Positions 15,961 to 24,538 of a stretch of DNA of 48,191 nt are shown here, piece by piece. Source of the DNA: Blautia glucerasea (GTDB taxonomy: Bacteria; Bacillota; Clostridia; Lachnospirales; Lachnospiraceae); contig NZ_JAAITU010000036.1 of assembly GCF_013304385.1 (NCBI RefSeq), positions 1 through 48,191 on the forward strand. Reading direction: 5' to 3'. The position numbers and the translations under genes are program-made. Each line of letters starts with the position of its first letter. The stretch's first letter is position 1. A model generated the notes under the pieces. The model had not been told where the DNA came from. It made no database searches and was given only the letters and a program-made list of their open reading frames with translations.

Positions 15961-16245
15961 TTAAACAGCAGTTTTCTTCACTGCCTGTTTATAGTTACCG
16001 GTAGCATCGTAATCTCCAGAGAGGAGCAGATTCTGGCGAAATTGCTCCAGTTTGATCTTGAAGCGTTTCCCATCCTCAACAGTCGTAAGCATGGTAAGAG
16101 CTTCTAGCATTCCCTGAATATATCCGGTTAGCAGGTAATATCTGCAGGGTTCTTCCGATGGTGAGATATTGGACAGGGTTTCTTCCAGATGTTCCTGACG
16201 TTCCCTGAGCCATGCATCCCAGACATCCAGTTCCAAATCAGTCAT
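15961..16245 (-). CDS. Hypothetical small helical protein
   Basis: I do not recognise this 94-residue protein. It is predicted largely helical (DVWDAWLRERQEHLEETL, then YYLLTGYIQGMLEALTML), acidic in the first half and basic at the C-terminus. An AGGAGGAA ribosome binding site precedes ATG 16245. It is the last gene of the minus-strand block that starts with ssb. The repeated hairpin lies just beyond its stop and may terminate the operon. Confidence 0.65.
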   Translation of the reverse strand: MTDLELDVWDAWLRERQEHLEETLSNISPSEEPCRYYLLTGYIQGMLEALTMLTTVEDGKRFKIKLEQFRQNLLLSGDYDATGNYKQAVKKTAV

Positions 16246-16300
16246 GGTGTTCCTCCTTTAAATCTGATGATAATCGTCTTTGGTGTGGAGGGGAGAAGTT

Positions 16301-16909
16301 TCATGCACAAGCATTTTTCTGCTCCAGATCCAAATATGGATTTGTAAATTCAAAAATAATAAGTTCATCCGCATCGAACATGAGCTCCAACTCTTTTAGT
16401 GTAGCTGCTGGATATCCGCAATCTCTGAATCGTTCTAATACGTCTGTTTCCGTTTCAAATGGTTCACCGTCTTCCAGCTTTTCTCCGATTATTAAGCCAC
16501 ATGGAGTCAATAGGCTTTCTTCATATAAGCGGACACAATATCGGTCAGGGAAAAATAGGTGTGCTTCATCCGTGTTATAATAAATTCGTTCTCCAGGTTC
16601 TATGCTTTGCATCACAAAGGGAACATGATATGCAGCGGCTATCGCCTGATATGCTTCATAAAGTGGAGTCCATGCTGTCTCTAAAGAAAGTAGAATATAC
16701 GTATCATTCCATTCCATGTAGCTGACATTTCCACGAAGAGATATTCCGGTGGAATCTATTTTCTTGTGGGAAAATAAATTGCCAATCCAGCATAAATCAG
16801 GATTCTGGTTCAGAATGATGTAGGTTTCCAGGTCCTCCCACAAGTCATATAGTCCTTCCGGATTTCCTTCTGTATAAAAGATCACATCATCACAGCAGAT
16901 ATTTGCCAT
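16301..16909 (-). CDS. Hypothetical protein, possible DUF1281/Api92-like ferredoxin-fold
   Basis: This 202-residue soluble acidic protein starts MANICCDDVIFYTEG and contains several aromatic-rich strands (WNDTYILLSLETAWTP). The start and the alternation of strands with a helical middle resemble ferredoxin-like DUF1281/YubB proteins of mobile elements, but I hold this loosely. Its start overlaps the preceding stop by one base (TAATG), so it is translationally coupled to 16909-17286. No catalytic motif is visible. Confidence 0.6.
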   Translation of the reverse strand: MANICCDDVIFYTEGNPEGLYDLWEDLETYIILNQNPDLCWIGNLFSHKKIDSTGISLRGNVSYMEWNDTYILLSLETAWTPLYEAYQAIAAAYHVPFVMQSIEPGERIYYNTDEAHLFFPDRYCVRLYEESLLTPCGLIIGEKLEDGEPFETETDVLERFRDCGYPAATLKELELMFDADELIIFEFTNPYLDLEQKNACA

Positions 16910-17286
16910 TACACATCCACCTCCGTTCCAAAAGTTTCACCCATATTCTGGTTGGAAACCGTAAGGTTTACAGGGGATAAGGTGCCAGAGGCAAGCCATT
17001 GTTCGATTGCATCAATTACCTGCTCCAGCGTGTCGTTATAAGCCACATTGCAGTCTTCCAGTCGGAGAAACTGCAGGTATGCTTCATGAAGAAGGCTTGG
17101 ATCATCACGCAGCGTTTCATATGGAAGGTTGCAGAGTCCGATTCTTTCCTCCAGACGTTCCATGGAGCGGCGGATGAAGTCGCAGGAAATAAATTGTTCC
17201 CGGTAGATGTTATAAGCAGCTTCAAGCTGGTCATAGGTCAAAATAAATGAGACTTTCTCGCAAGGATTAGATGGTTGTTCTTTCAT
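16909..17286 (-). CDS. Hypothetical protein
   Basis: This 125-residue acidic, mainly helical protein (LTYDQLEAAYNIYREQFISCDF, shown only to its core EAAYNIYREQF, then SMERLEERIGL) has a flexible C-terminus. ATG 17286 has GGAGGAA six bases upstream. The gene overlaps the 3' end of 17267-17860 by 20 bases and the next gene by one base, so the three form a tightly packed unit. No family is recognised. Confidence 0.6.
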   Translation of the reverse strand: MKEQPSNPCEKVSFILTYDQLEAAYNIYREQFISCDFIRRSMERLEERIGLCNLPYETLRDDPSLLHEAYLQFLRLEDCNVAYNDTLEQVIDAIEQWLASGTLSPVNLTVSNQNMGETFGTEVDV

Positions 17287-17860
17287 GGTAAATTCCTCCA
17301 TTCATACTATGATTGGCTGGTGGTACGGATTCTCTTTGTTCGGGAGTAAGATGTACCAGTAGTTTCCAGCGCAGGTCGATTTCTCGGTGAATCCAGGTAT
17401 CATTTTCATAAACTTCATGTGTCAAAAAATTGTAAATTGTCGGTTCTTTTTCTATATCATCCAGATCTGCGACCAGACAAGTTGCCTGATTCACATAGGG
17501 CCAGAGTGCCTGTTCGACCATATGGCGTAGTTCCAGTATCAGAGGATATATCTGTCCTACATCATAGGTTTTGGACATGCAGGAGCTGATTTTCTTCAGC
17601 ATCCCGGAAGTTTGTATCATCTGGTTGATGACGGTACATTGTTCCTCCACATCTGCATCCGGATTCAGGACCAGCCGGTGGAGCAGCACAGATTTTGCAT
17701 AGGCAGAAGCGGTCAGGTTGATGTTTCTGACCAGTTCTTCATACGGCTGCTTATACTGTGTCTTCAGCACTTCCAGAGGCACATGTTCCCGGTTCTTCTT
17801 TAAGGTGGAGAGGAGCCCCGAAAGGCAGCTCTCCAGTTCTTCCATTCTTGTCAAGCACAC
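17267..17860 (-). CDS. Hypothetical helical protein
   Basis: This 197-residue, predominantly helical soluble protein (MEELESCLSGLLSTLKKN at the start, and a middle region around MIQTSGMLKKISSCMSKTYD) has no recognisable domain. GTG 17860 is chosen because GGAGGC lies at normal spacing and the start overlaps the preceding stop; ATG 17845 has no ribosome binding site. It is embedded in the ssb-to-small-gene block and is probably an element-specific accessory protein. Confidence 0.6.
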   Translation of the reverse strand: MCLTRMEELESCLSGLLSTLKKNREHVPLEVLKTQYKQPYEELVRNINLTASAYAKSVLLHRLVLNPDADVEEQCTVINQMIQTSGMLKKISSCMSKTYDVGQIYPLILELRHMVEQALWPYVNQATCLVADLDDIEKEPTIYNFLTHEVYENDTWIHREIDLRWKLLVHLTPEQRESVPPANHSMNGGIYHERTTI

Positions 17861-18099
17861 ATCGCCTCCAGCTCCATCGGAACACGGGTGTAGCTGAGAC
17901 GGTAAATACTGTTGCAGGTCTCAAATACCACACCGTTTTCGGATACTTCCAGAATACTCTGCACCGGACTGGTAGCAAAGGTCTGGTTATAACTATAGAT
18001 CCACGCCCGTTCTCCCAGATGGAGGGGCAGGGACAGGATTCCGGTGAGGACATATTCTTTCTTTTGGGTGGTGTGTAAGGTTATATTTGTATTCTTCAT
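17851..18099 (-). CDS. Hypothetical small beta-rich protein
   Basis: This 82-residue protein is predicted mostly beta-strand (KEYVLTGILSLPLHLGERAW, then VQSILEVSENGVVFETCNSIYR), resembling a small barrel or SH3-like fold but without a confident match. ATG 18099 follows a GGAGCG site; an upstream extension overlaps the SpoVT-like gene and lacks support. Its stop region overlaps the GTG start of the next gene by ten bases. Confidence 0.55.
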   Translation of the reverse strand: MKNTNITLHTTQKKEYVLTGILSLPLHLGERAWIYSYNQTFATSPVQSILEVSENGVVFETCNSIYRLSYTRVPMELEAMCA

Positions 18100-18118
18100 T
18101 GATTTCACGCTCCTTTCC

Positions 18119-18637
18119 TTACTTAATTTTGTTTGCAATTACGGCAGCGACCAGTTTAGCGCATCCCAATTCCATCTCGGATAAATGCTGTCCGGTTCTG
18201 GAACAGAGAAGAAGTGCCAGCGGCTCTCTGTCTTCCCTTAAAATCGGGAAAAAAGCACAAACCGGTTGACGGGTGTTGGATACCGGGTAGACAGGGTAGT
18301 TCTCAGCAGAGATCAGTTCCTGGCCGTCCGCAACCAATTCGGCGAGTTCTTCTGTAACGGGAGTGCCTTCCGGAAGATAGATGCCCGCAGATACGAGTAT
18401 GTGAGCCTCACTGCAAATTGCGATACCACAGTGGATGACACTGTAGAGGACGGAAAGATAGGAAGCCATTTCCTCTTTTCCGTTTAAGTGGGTAGGGCAT
18501 TTGCGTAAAAGCAGCTCCATTCCCACATTTTCCAGTTCCAGTGCATCTCCGTCTGAGAGCTTCATTTGTTTCCGGATTTCTGCAGGGATGACGATACGCC
18601 CCTGAGAGTCCATGGTCCGGATGAGTGCAATATTCAT
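18119..18637 (-). CDS. SpoVT/AbrB-type transcriptional regulator
   Basis: This 172-residue protein has an AbrB swapped-hairpin DNA-binding domain at 1-48 (MDSQGRIVIPAEIRKQMKL, then GDALELE). A C-terminal region of about 110 residues follows with the layout of the GAF-like domain of SpoVT (VCAFFPILREDREPLALLL, ending KLVAAVIANKIK). Chromosomal SpoVT controls late forespore genes. A copy on a mobile element could link its genes to host development or act as a local switch (inference). It stands 62 bases downstream of the next gene in the block. Confidence 0.8.
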   Translation of the reverse strand: MNIALIRTMDSQGRIVIPAEIRKQMKLSDGDALELENVGMELLLRKCPTHLNGKEEMASYLSVLYSVIHCGIAICSEAHILVSAGIYLPEGTPVTEELAELVADGQELISAENYPVYPVSNTRQPVCAFFPILREDREPLALLLCSRTGQHLSEMELGCAKLVAAVIANKIK

Positions 18638-18699
18638 AACTAAAGTCTCCTTTCTTAAAAAGAGGAGAAGCAGTAAAGTACCGCTTCTCTTCTGAAAAT

Positions 18700-19386
18700 T
18701 TAGGCAGCGTAAGGCGGAGCCTGTGCTGTCTGTTGCATTTGACTGTTCTGCTGGTCTGCCAGCATCCGTTTTCCGTTATTGATCAGTGATGCAGCAATCA
18801 CCGTTTCCCAGTTGGAAATATAGGAATCCGTCCGCTTCAGAAGCGTGAACAGATCCATGTCGGTAAGCTGGATGGCTGTCGTCTTTTCGGACTGGAAGCT
18901 GCGTGGCTGCATGTAGGAACCACCGTTCTTATTCTGTGCTTTGATGCCTTTCCCATTTACAATCTGGATTTTCCATGGGCTTTTCATAGGCTGCCCTTTG
19001 GAATCATAGGGATGTCTGGAGATATAAAACATCTGGGCTGTGGAATAACCGTTCTGATCGGGATTGCCGTAGATCTTGCTCTGGCTCCATTCAAATTCCT
19101 GAAAACCGGAAGTGATCCGGGTTAAGAGGAACTGGATCTGTTCCGGTGCCAGGTTGAAACGGGTGATGATATTCCGGTCTCCGGTACCGTTGGAATAATC
19201 CTGAATGGTGATGCAGATTAAAGAATGTACTTTATGCCCGTTTTCCTGATATTCCCCTTTGGCATGTAGCTGTGCATAGTTGCCGAGTGGTGCGTAGCGG
19301 AGCCGGTCATAAAAGGCAATGAGTGCCCGGTCATTCTGGATCTTGCAGATCTGGTCGGTAATCCGGTTTTGATAAGTTTCATTCAT
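18700..19386 (-). CDS. Conserved hypothetical protein in the VWA/MoxR cluster
   Basis: This 228-residue soluble protein has a mixed alpha/beta core: an N-terminal helix (NRITDQICKIQNDRALIAFYD), strands with HSLICITIQDYSNG, and a Gln/Ala/Pro-rich C-terminal tail. The long middle region with KSPWKIQIVNGKGI resembles small element-encoded DNA-associated proteins, but I cannot name a family. It directly follows the VWA protein gene (16 bases) and is probably co-expressed with the SSB and ATPase genes. Confidence 0.6.
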   Translation of the reverse strand: MNETYQNRITDQICKIQNDRALIAFYDRLRYAPLGNYAQLHAKGEYQENGHKVHSLICITIQDYSNGTGDRNIITRFNLAPEQIQFLLTRITSGFQEFEWSQSKIYGNPDQNGYSTAQMFYISRHPYDSKGQPMKSPWKIQIVNGKGIKAQNKNGGSYMQPRSFQSEKTTAIQLTDMDLFTLLKRTDSYISNWETVIAASLINNGKRMLADQQNSQMQQTAQAPPYAA

Positions 19387-19402
19387 GAGTATTCACCTTC
19401 CT

Positions 19403-21520
19403 TTATTTGAGATGCTGTTTGACAAGCTGTGCCATATTCTTTGGAAGCTCTTCCAGTTTCGTGATATCCAGGAATCCGTCCTTGTAAATCCTGCGGATAT
19501 TTTCCTTATCGTCACCAATGGCAGCCGCAAACAGGATGACATCCCGTTTTTCGTATTCTTTCTTGATGCCCCGCAGATCTGCCTCTGCTTCCGTTCCGCT
19601 GTAGCCGTAATCGGCTGGCTGACCGTCAGAAATCAGGATCAGCAGCTTCTGAAGCTCCGGGCGTGTGCACAAATGCTCTGCTACGAAGCGGAGAGCTGCG
19701 CCGTCCCGGTTCCCGTTGCGGTCGCACATATCCATCAGCCGGTAACAGTCCTCATTGTCCACAGAATCAAATTCTGCATAGGAGTAAAGAGCAACGCCGC
19801 CTGCATCCGTGGAATGCCCGTAAATGGTGATAGGGATACCGAGGCTTTTACAGAAATCATAAAGGACAATGGCAGTCTTTCTTGCATGTGTCATCCGGTC
19901 ACCCCAACCCATCGAACCACTCTCGTCAATCAGGAGGGCAACAGCCAGACGTTTTTCCTCTCCTGGAAGTCTGGTTCTGGTAAAGATGGTTCCGTCTGTC
20001 TTATAGAGAGCATGGGAGTCCAGACGTTTTCCAAACAGGAGATTCTTCTGCTTTCCGCCTTGCTGTTCTTCTTTCAAAAGCGGCAGGATGGTGCTTTGCA
20101 GCTTTTTGGAAGCCCGCAGGAGCGGGGGAGCAACTGTCTGGTATTCATTCTTCAGGTAATCGGAAACACTGGTCAGGCGATGGATGGTAACATGGATGCC
20201 TGCATGGGCATTGCCGTAATGAATATCATTGGCTGTTTTCTGCAGTTCCTCGGTCAGTTCCGTCTGACAGTCTTCCTGCACCTTTTCTGCAGCCACATCG
20301 TTCAAGATCCGGAACAGATCCTCTGCAGCATGCTCATAGCCGCTGCCCTGATACTGACTGACATAAGTGACGCCGGGGTTGTTTTCATCCAGAATGGTAT
20401 TGGTCTTTGTAAGAGCGATGCGCCCGCCTTCTTCCGAAAGCACCTGTTTGGCTTCCTCTATAGCATCCTCTTTGGTACGTGGACCGGAAGGAGCATTGCC
20501 CTCATCATTCCCGCTTCCTTTTGGGGAAGCTGGTTTGATATTCTTTGGAATGGCACCGCTTTTTCCGGTCGGAAGAGGAGCGCCGCTGCTGACTTCATCC
20601 CCTAGAAGATCTTCCAGAGCATCGGCAGCGGAATCCTCGCCATGCATTTCCAATTCCTCCCGTGTTTTTTCGATGAGCGGCTGGATATAGTTCCAGGTCA
20701 GGGCTAAGAGCGCATTGGAAACCAGCATCCGGTCAGTGCCTTTTTCCGATTCCATTGCCGTATCCAGAAGATCGGTACAATCGGAAATGGTATCCAGATA
20801 ATCCCCCTGATAGCCGGTGGGATTGTTGATGTTTCCGGTCCGGCAATAGGAAAGGATCAGGTTGGCAATGATGGAAAATGGCTGGTATTCTTTGTCAATT
20901 TGTTCCTGTATGGAAGGAATCTGTTCGGACATACGCAGGTTATTGAGTTCAATCCCCTGTCGGAAGGTGCCGTGGAATTCCTCACACATACGGTCTTCAA
21001 TATGGATGTCTTCCAGAATGTTTTGAAAAGTTGCGGCGCATCGTGCCAGTGTCAGGCATCCGGCTTTGTCCTTTTCTTCTAACACTTCTTTGATCTCCTC
21101 CAGTGCTGTCTGATAAGCTGGAAGGGATAGCTCCGGCTCCTTCGGATAGAAGGAACCGTTTTCCAGACTCCTCAGATGAACAGCGTGGGCTGTGAAATCA
21201 GAATAGAGTAAGTGCCCCACTTCATGCCCGGTGAGCCCTGTCAGGCTCTGGGAACGTAAGAAACGGGTGGGGAAAGACTGGGTGATCGGGTTCGCTGCGT
21301 TGAGATGTACCTTATAATTGTCGGTATATGCAACGCCTGCCTGTTCGGAAATGTCCCAGTCCAGCAGTACCTGCAGTCCATACCGGTAACGTCCGGTAAC
21401 GGCTCTGGCAAGGGAGGTCTGGTACTTCTGATAGGCAGCGGAGAGGAATAACTCCTCATCCGCAATGGAATCCTCTTTTGCCCGGATTAGTTTCTTTAAA
21501 TTTCTTTGGCTGTGATTCAC
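19403..21520 (-). CDS. VWA-domain protein, CobT/VWA-peptidase-like
   Basis: This 705-residue protein has a C-terminal von Willebrand A domain (about 525-690) with an intact MIDAS start DESGSM (Asp532) and LILISDGQPAD. The N-terminal part contains LTGHEVGHLLYSDF, an HExxH-like sequence (His99-Glu100-His103) reminiscent of DUF2201/VWA-like peptidases and of CobT. An acidic, Gly/Pro-rich linker lies near residues 300-370. VWA proteins next to MoxR-class ATPases usually act as ATPase partners that remodel a target. GTG 21520 overlaps the XRE gene stop (GTGA), so translation is coupled. Confidence 0.82.
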   Translation of the reverse strand: MNHSQRNLKKLIRAKEDSIADEELFLSAAYQKYQTSLARAVTGRYRYGLQVLLDWDISEQAGVAYTDNYKVHLNAANPITQSFPTRFLRSQSLTGLTGHEVGHLLYSDFTAHAVHLRSLENGSFYPKEPELSLPAYQTALEEIKEVLEEKDKAGCLTLARCAATFQNILEDIHIEDRMCEEFHGTFRQGIELNNLRMSEQIPSIQEQIDKEYQPFSIIANLILSYCRTGNINNPTGYQGDYLDTISDCTDLLDTAMESEKGTDRMLVSNALLALTWNYIQPLIEKTREELEMHGEDSAADALEDLLGDEVSSGAPLPTGKSGAIPKNIKPASPKGSGNDEGNAPSGPRTKEDAIEEAKQVLSEEGGRIALTKTNTILDENNPGVTYVSQYQGSGYEHAAEDLFRILNDVAAEKVQEDCQTELTEELQKTANDIHYGNAHAGIHVTIHRLTSVSDYLKNEYQTVAPPLLRASKKLQSTILPLLKEEQQGGKQKNLLFGKRLDSHALYKTDGTIFTRTRLPGEEKRLAVALLIDESGSMGWGDRMTHARKTAIVLYDFCKSLGIPITIYGHSTDAGGVALYSYAEFDSVDNEDCYRLMDMCDRNGNRDGAALRFVAEHLCTRPELQKLLILISDGQPADYGYSGTEAEADLRGIKKEYEKRDVILFAAAIGDDKENIRRIYKDGFLDITKLEELPKNMAQLVKQHLK

Positions 21521-21783
21521 GTGATATTCTTCCTTTCTTTTCTTAGATTTTTTGTCAGCAGTTCCTCCATCGTGCAGCCGTAATACACAGCAAGGCGAAG
21601 GACGGCATAAGCCATCGGGGAGGAGTTTGCATTTTCATAATTCATAATGGTTTTCGGGGGAAGATTTAAGATTCTGGCAACTGCCTTTTGTGATAACTTC
21701 GGTGTTTTGGCTTGCCGGAGATAAGACAGATTATCTGCCAGATGCTTTTGGATCTGGGCTTCTGTGAGTGCTGCTTTTCTCAT
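21517..21783 (-). CDS. XRE-family helix-turn-helix regulator
   Basis: This 88-residue protein is a single Cro/CI-type helix-turn-helix domain at about 18-80 (LSYLRQAKTPKLSQKAVARI, then LPPKTIMNYENANSSP, then YYGCTMEELL). It lies between the ATPase and VWA genes with a four-base overlap onto the latter, an unusual place for a repressor. It may act as a small adaptor or regulator of the module. Identification of the fold is good; the target is unknown. Confidence 0.8.
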   Translation of the reverse strand: MRKAALTEAQIQKHLADNLSYLRQAKTPKLSQKAVARILNLPPKTIMNYENANSSPMAYAVLRLAVYYGCTMEELLTKNLRKERKNIT

Positions 21784-21792
21784 AGGCGTGTC

Positions 21793-23604
21793 CTACGCAG
21801 CAAGCACAGTATCCAGACAGCTTTCTTCCACTTCCGTACGGTTCTCAGCATCGGCAGAGGCAGAGGCAAGCACCGTGTAACGGGCCGCTTCCCGGATATC
21901 CCCGCAGACCATGTAGGACTGCACCCAGGAAATCAGCTCCCTCATGCCACAGCAGCCATCTGTAATGAGATTTTCCCGGCAGTAGACAGCCATGGATTTG
22001 ACAATGCGTGTCATCAGACGTACCGTTTTTGCATCCTTGCATCCGGTAACAGCCATGGCACGTTCTACCTGTGTATCCTCATCCGGTTCATCCAGATCAA
22101 TCACAAGGTTCATTCGGGAAATGACAGACTGGTTCATCTGTTTACAGCCTGCATAGTCATTGTTTGTGGTGATTACGATGGTCGTATCCGGATGACGGTG
22201 GATGGTTTCTCCGTTTGGAAGATATACGCTGTTACAGCGGTCTAAAAGGGAGTTAAGTCCAACCAGTACACCGGGATTAGCAATGACCGTAGGCTCCTGT
22301 ATCTCAAGAATATACCCATAGCGGATGGCTTCGACTAGAGGCGTATCCACATACTGGAAGTTCTGTCCGGAGGTGTGTTCCTTATAATAGCTGTGCATTT
22401 CATCAAAAATCGTATCGATCAGCTTCTGGTAGGTGTCCTCGGCAGAAATTTCTTCATCATAGTTTCCGGTCAGCTTCTGATAGGCACCGGAGGGATCTAA
22501 CTGGATTTCCTGAAAAGACGGGTACTGCCGCTGAAGCCGGGTGCGTTTTCCGTCCACATCCGGAAGAATCTGACCTAAAAGGTCGAATACCTCTGTATTT
22601 GCGGAACAGGTAATGCAGCGGTAAGGAAGGTGAAGTGCGGAAGCAATGGCTTTGGCTCCTTCGGTCTTTCCGGTACCTGCCGGTCCCCGTAAAAGAAAAT
22701 TCCGCATCGGCTGTGTGGTATCCGTTGTCAGTTTTGCGTGTTCGCAGATCCGTTTGATTTCCGGAGGGATGATGTACCACTCTGCCAATGTCGGAACAGA
22801 TACCTCCTCTTCCGGAGACAGCCTTCGGGATGCGGTCAGGATAAATTTCCCAACAAAATCATCTCTGGAAATGGCTGCCTGTGCTTTCTTAAATCCACTT
22901 CCTGGACGTAACACCTGAAAGTCTCCATGGAGCACTTCGGTTGGTGCATAGACCCCCTTCTGGATATTTAACGGTTTGATCAGCGACAATACGCCGTTTG
23001 CCGGAAGGTCAATCTTAACACCACCGGTCGGGAGACCTGATGCATAGCGGGTTCTCCGGTAAATGTTGTCGCAGAGAACGGCTGCTGTTTCCGCAGCGGC
23101 GTCCAGATCGGGATAACCGTTGTCCCGGTGCGCTTTTAATTCCTGATACTTTTCATTACACTCTTCATCTGCCAGAAAAACCGGCATCAGTGCGAACAGC
23201 AGAGCCGCACCGGACTGTTTGGAGTCTTTAAATTCGTATTTTTCCGGTGTGCTTTCCACATCCGGCGGAGGAGTATAGCAGCCTCCGTAAAACTTTCCGT
23301 TTAGCTGGTTGTAGACAACCACCTGAAGATCACCGGTTTTGCTCGGATATTCCGCCACAACAAAATTGTTGGATTGGGTACCGACCGCCCCAAGCTTTTC
23401 CGGCGGGGTACTGCCAACCGGGTTTTCCAGCTCCAGATAAGCAAGGACTGCCCGCAGGGTAGCTGCATGAAGCGTGGATTTTTTCCGTGGCTGAGTACAG
23501 TATTTGGATGCAATGTCATCAAAGATTGCATGGTCCGTATAATCCTCAAATGGTTCCGGGAGTTTGCGTTTGAACCCCCAGGTTGCTACGATGTTATTTG
23601 CCAT
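21793..23604 (-). CDS. MoxR/CobS-like AAA+ ATPase
   Basis: This 603-residue protein has a roughly 290-residue N-terminal extension of unknown fold, then an AAA+ module. Walker A is GPAGTGKT (Lys313) and sensor-1 is TTIVITTNND. The expected Walker B position reads YILEIQEPTVI instead of the common LLIDE, with a conserved-looking PGVLVGLNSLLDR after it. This layout resembles CobS and other MoxR-class ATPases that work with VWA proteins, one of which is encoded two genes downstream. ATG 23604 has an AAGGAGGAA site. The remodelled target is unknown. Confidence 0.82.
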   Translation of the reverse strand: MANNIVATWGFKRKLPEPFEDYTDHAIFDDIASKYCTQPRKKSTLHAATLRAVLAYLELENPVGSTPPEKLGAVGTQSNNFVVAEYPSKTGDLQVVVYNQLNGKFYGGCYTPPPDVESTPEKYEFKDSKQSGAALLFALMPVFLADEECNEKYQELKAHRDNGYPDLDAAAETAAVLCDNIYRRTRYASGLPTGGVKIDLPANGVLSLIKPLNIQKGVYAPTEVLHGDFQVLRPGSGFKKAQAAISRDDFVGKFILTASRRLSPEEEVSVPTLAEWYIIPPEIKRICEHAKLTTDTTQPMRNFLLRGPAGTGKTEGAKAIASALHLPYRCITCSANTEVFDLLGQILPDVDGKRTRLQRQYPSFQEIQLDPSGAYQKLTGNYDEEISAEDTYQKLIDTIFDEMHSYYKEHTSGQNFQYVDTPLVEAIRYGYILEIQEPTVIANPGVLVGLNSLLDRCNSVYLPNGETIHRHPDTTIVITTNNDYAGCKQMNQSVISRMNLVIDLDEPDEDTQVERAMAVTGCKDAKTVRLMTRIVKSMAVYCRENLITDGCCGMRELISWVQSYMVCGDIREAARYTVLASASADAENRTEVEESCLDTVLAA

Positions 23605-23620
23605 GATTCGTTCCTCCTTC

Positions 23621-24397
23621 TTATGAGATCCAGGACAGTTCCAGTGCCTGCTCGGTCTCTTCTGTGGTCAATTCATCTTCAGTAAAAATCTCCGTCAATT
23701 CGCCCCAGTAATCTTTGGGCGGGAAATGTTCCAGCTTTCCCCGGACTTCCGGTTCAGTGCCGTTCAGAATATAGACATCTCCCTGCTCGTTGATAAACAG
23801 CTTTTCATAGCCCCTTGCCTGTAAGTCACCGACCAATTCCATCAGTAGCGGTTTCCCAATCAGGGAATACCATGATTTGGGATTAACGGCTGGTCTGGAA
23901 TCCGGATTTCCTTCTGACGGTTCCTTTTTATGTAAGGATTCAATGGTCATCATCTGAAGCGTCAGACTGCCACGGGCATCCATGAGAATTTCCGCAAAAT
24001 TATAACTTCCGGTATTCCGTGTGCGAATCCGTAATGGTTCCCCATCCAGTATCTGGGAGAGCGGTGGTTCTTTCACAAAATCCCATGTGGCATCCGGGAA
24101 GGCTTCCTTGAGCTTTCCGGTAATCTGGAATTTGATCTGTCTCCAGAGAATGGTTTCCAGATCAGGTGTTCCTTCCAGATGACGAGTTCTTTCTGGGCGT
24201 TTTCGTAGCTTATGCTCCCTGTTTTTCAGGCGTTCCGTGAAAAGCGGGAGAAGATAACTGAACAGCGTGACTCCGATACCGATCAGGGCAATGCCTGCAA
24301 TCAGAAGCCGGTTGGCATCCTGTGGTACGAAAAGTGCTGCAAGAAACAGTACAAGCACGACAAACTGTAAGAATTTTTTTCGATTTGATTTTTTCAT
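23621..24397 (-). CDS. Hypothetical two-TM membrane protein
   Basis: This 258-residue protein has two N-terminal membrane segments (about residues 8-45: FLQFVVLVLFLAALFV, then LLIAGIALIGIGVTLFSYLL). A cytoplasmic basic stretch (KNREHKLRKRPERTRHLEG) and a mixed alpha/beta soluble domain follow. ATG 24397 has an AAGGAAT site, and the longer in-frame extension overlaps the ssb terminator. It precedes the MoxR ATPase by 16 bases, so it may anchor that complex at the membrane (inference). No family is recognised. Confidence 0.65.
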   Translation of the reverse strand: MKKSNRKKFLQFVVLVLFLAALFVPQDANRLLIAGIALIGIGVTLFSYLLPLFTERLKNREHKLRKRPERTRHLEGTPDLETILWRQIKFQITGKLKEAFPDATWDFVKEPPLSQILDGEPLRIRTRNTGSYNFAEILMDARGSLTLQMMTIESLHKKEPSEGNPDSRPAVNPKSWYSLIGKPLLMELVGDLQARGYEKLFINEQGDVYILNGTEPEVRGKLEHFPPKDYWGELTEIFTEDELTTEETEQALELSWIS

Positions 24398-24477
24398 GAG
24401 CTGATTCCTTTCTGATTCATGATTCTTAGACAAGCCCGGAAGCTGGATGGGAAATCGCCGCTTCCGGACATGAAAAA

Positions 24478-24518
24478 GAGGAACTGCATCATCACAAAGA
24501 TGATAAATGCAATTCCTC
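24478..24518 (-). terminator. Intrinsic terminator after ssb
   Basis: On the minus strand, GAGGAATTGCAT-TATCATC pairs with GATGATGCAGTTCCTC across an ACAAA-type loop (24518-24478), followed by TTTTT. It would reduce read-through from ssb into the membrane protein and ATPase genes. Confidence 0.75.
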
Positions 24519-24538
24519 AACATAGGGTTCCTTGAGAG

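Noticed and set aside
19385-20605. 406-codon plus-strand frame opposite the VWA gene
   Set aside because: It lies wholly antisense to a gene with an intact MIDAS and has no family pattern or ribosome binding site.
19403-21520. HEVGH taken as proof of a metalloprotease
   Set aside because: The five-residue motif occurs in non-proteolytic VWA proteins; the third ligand was not found, so only peptidase-like is claimed.
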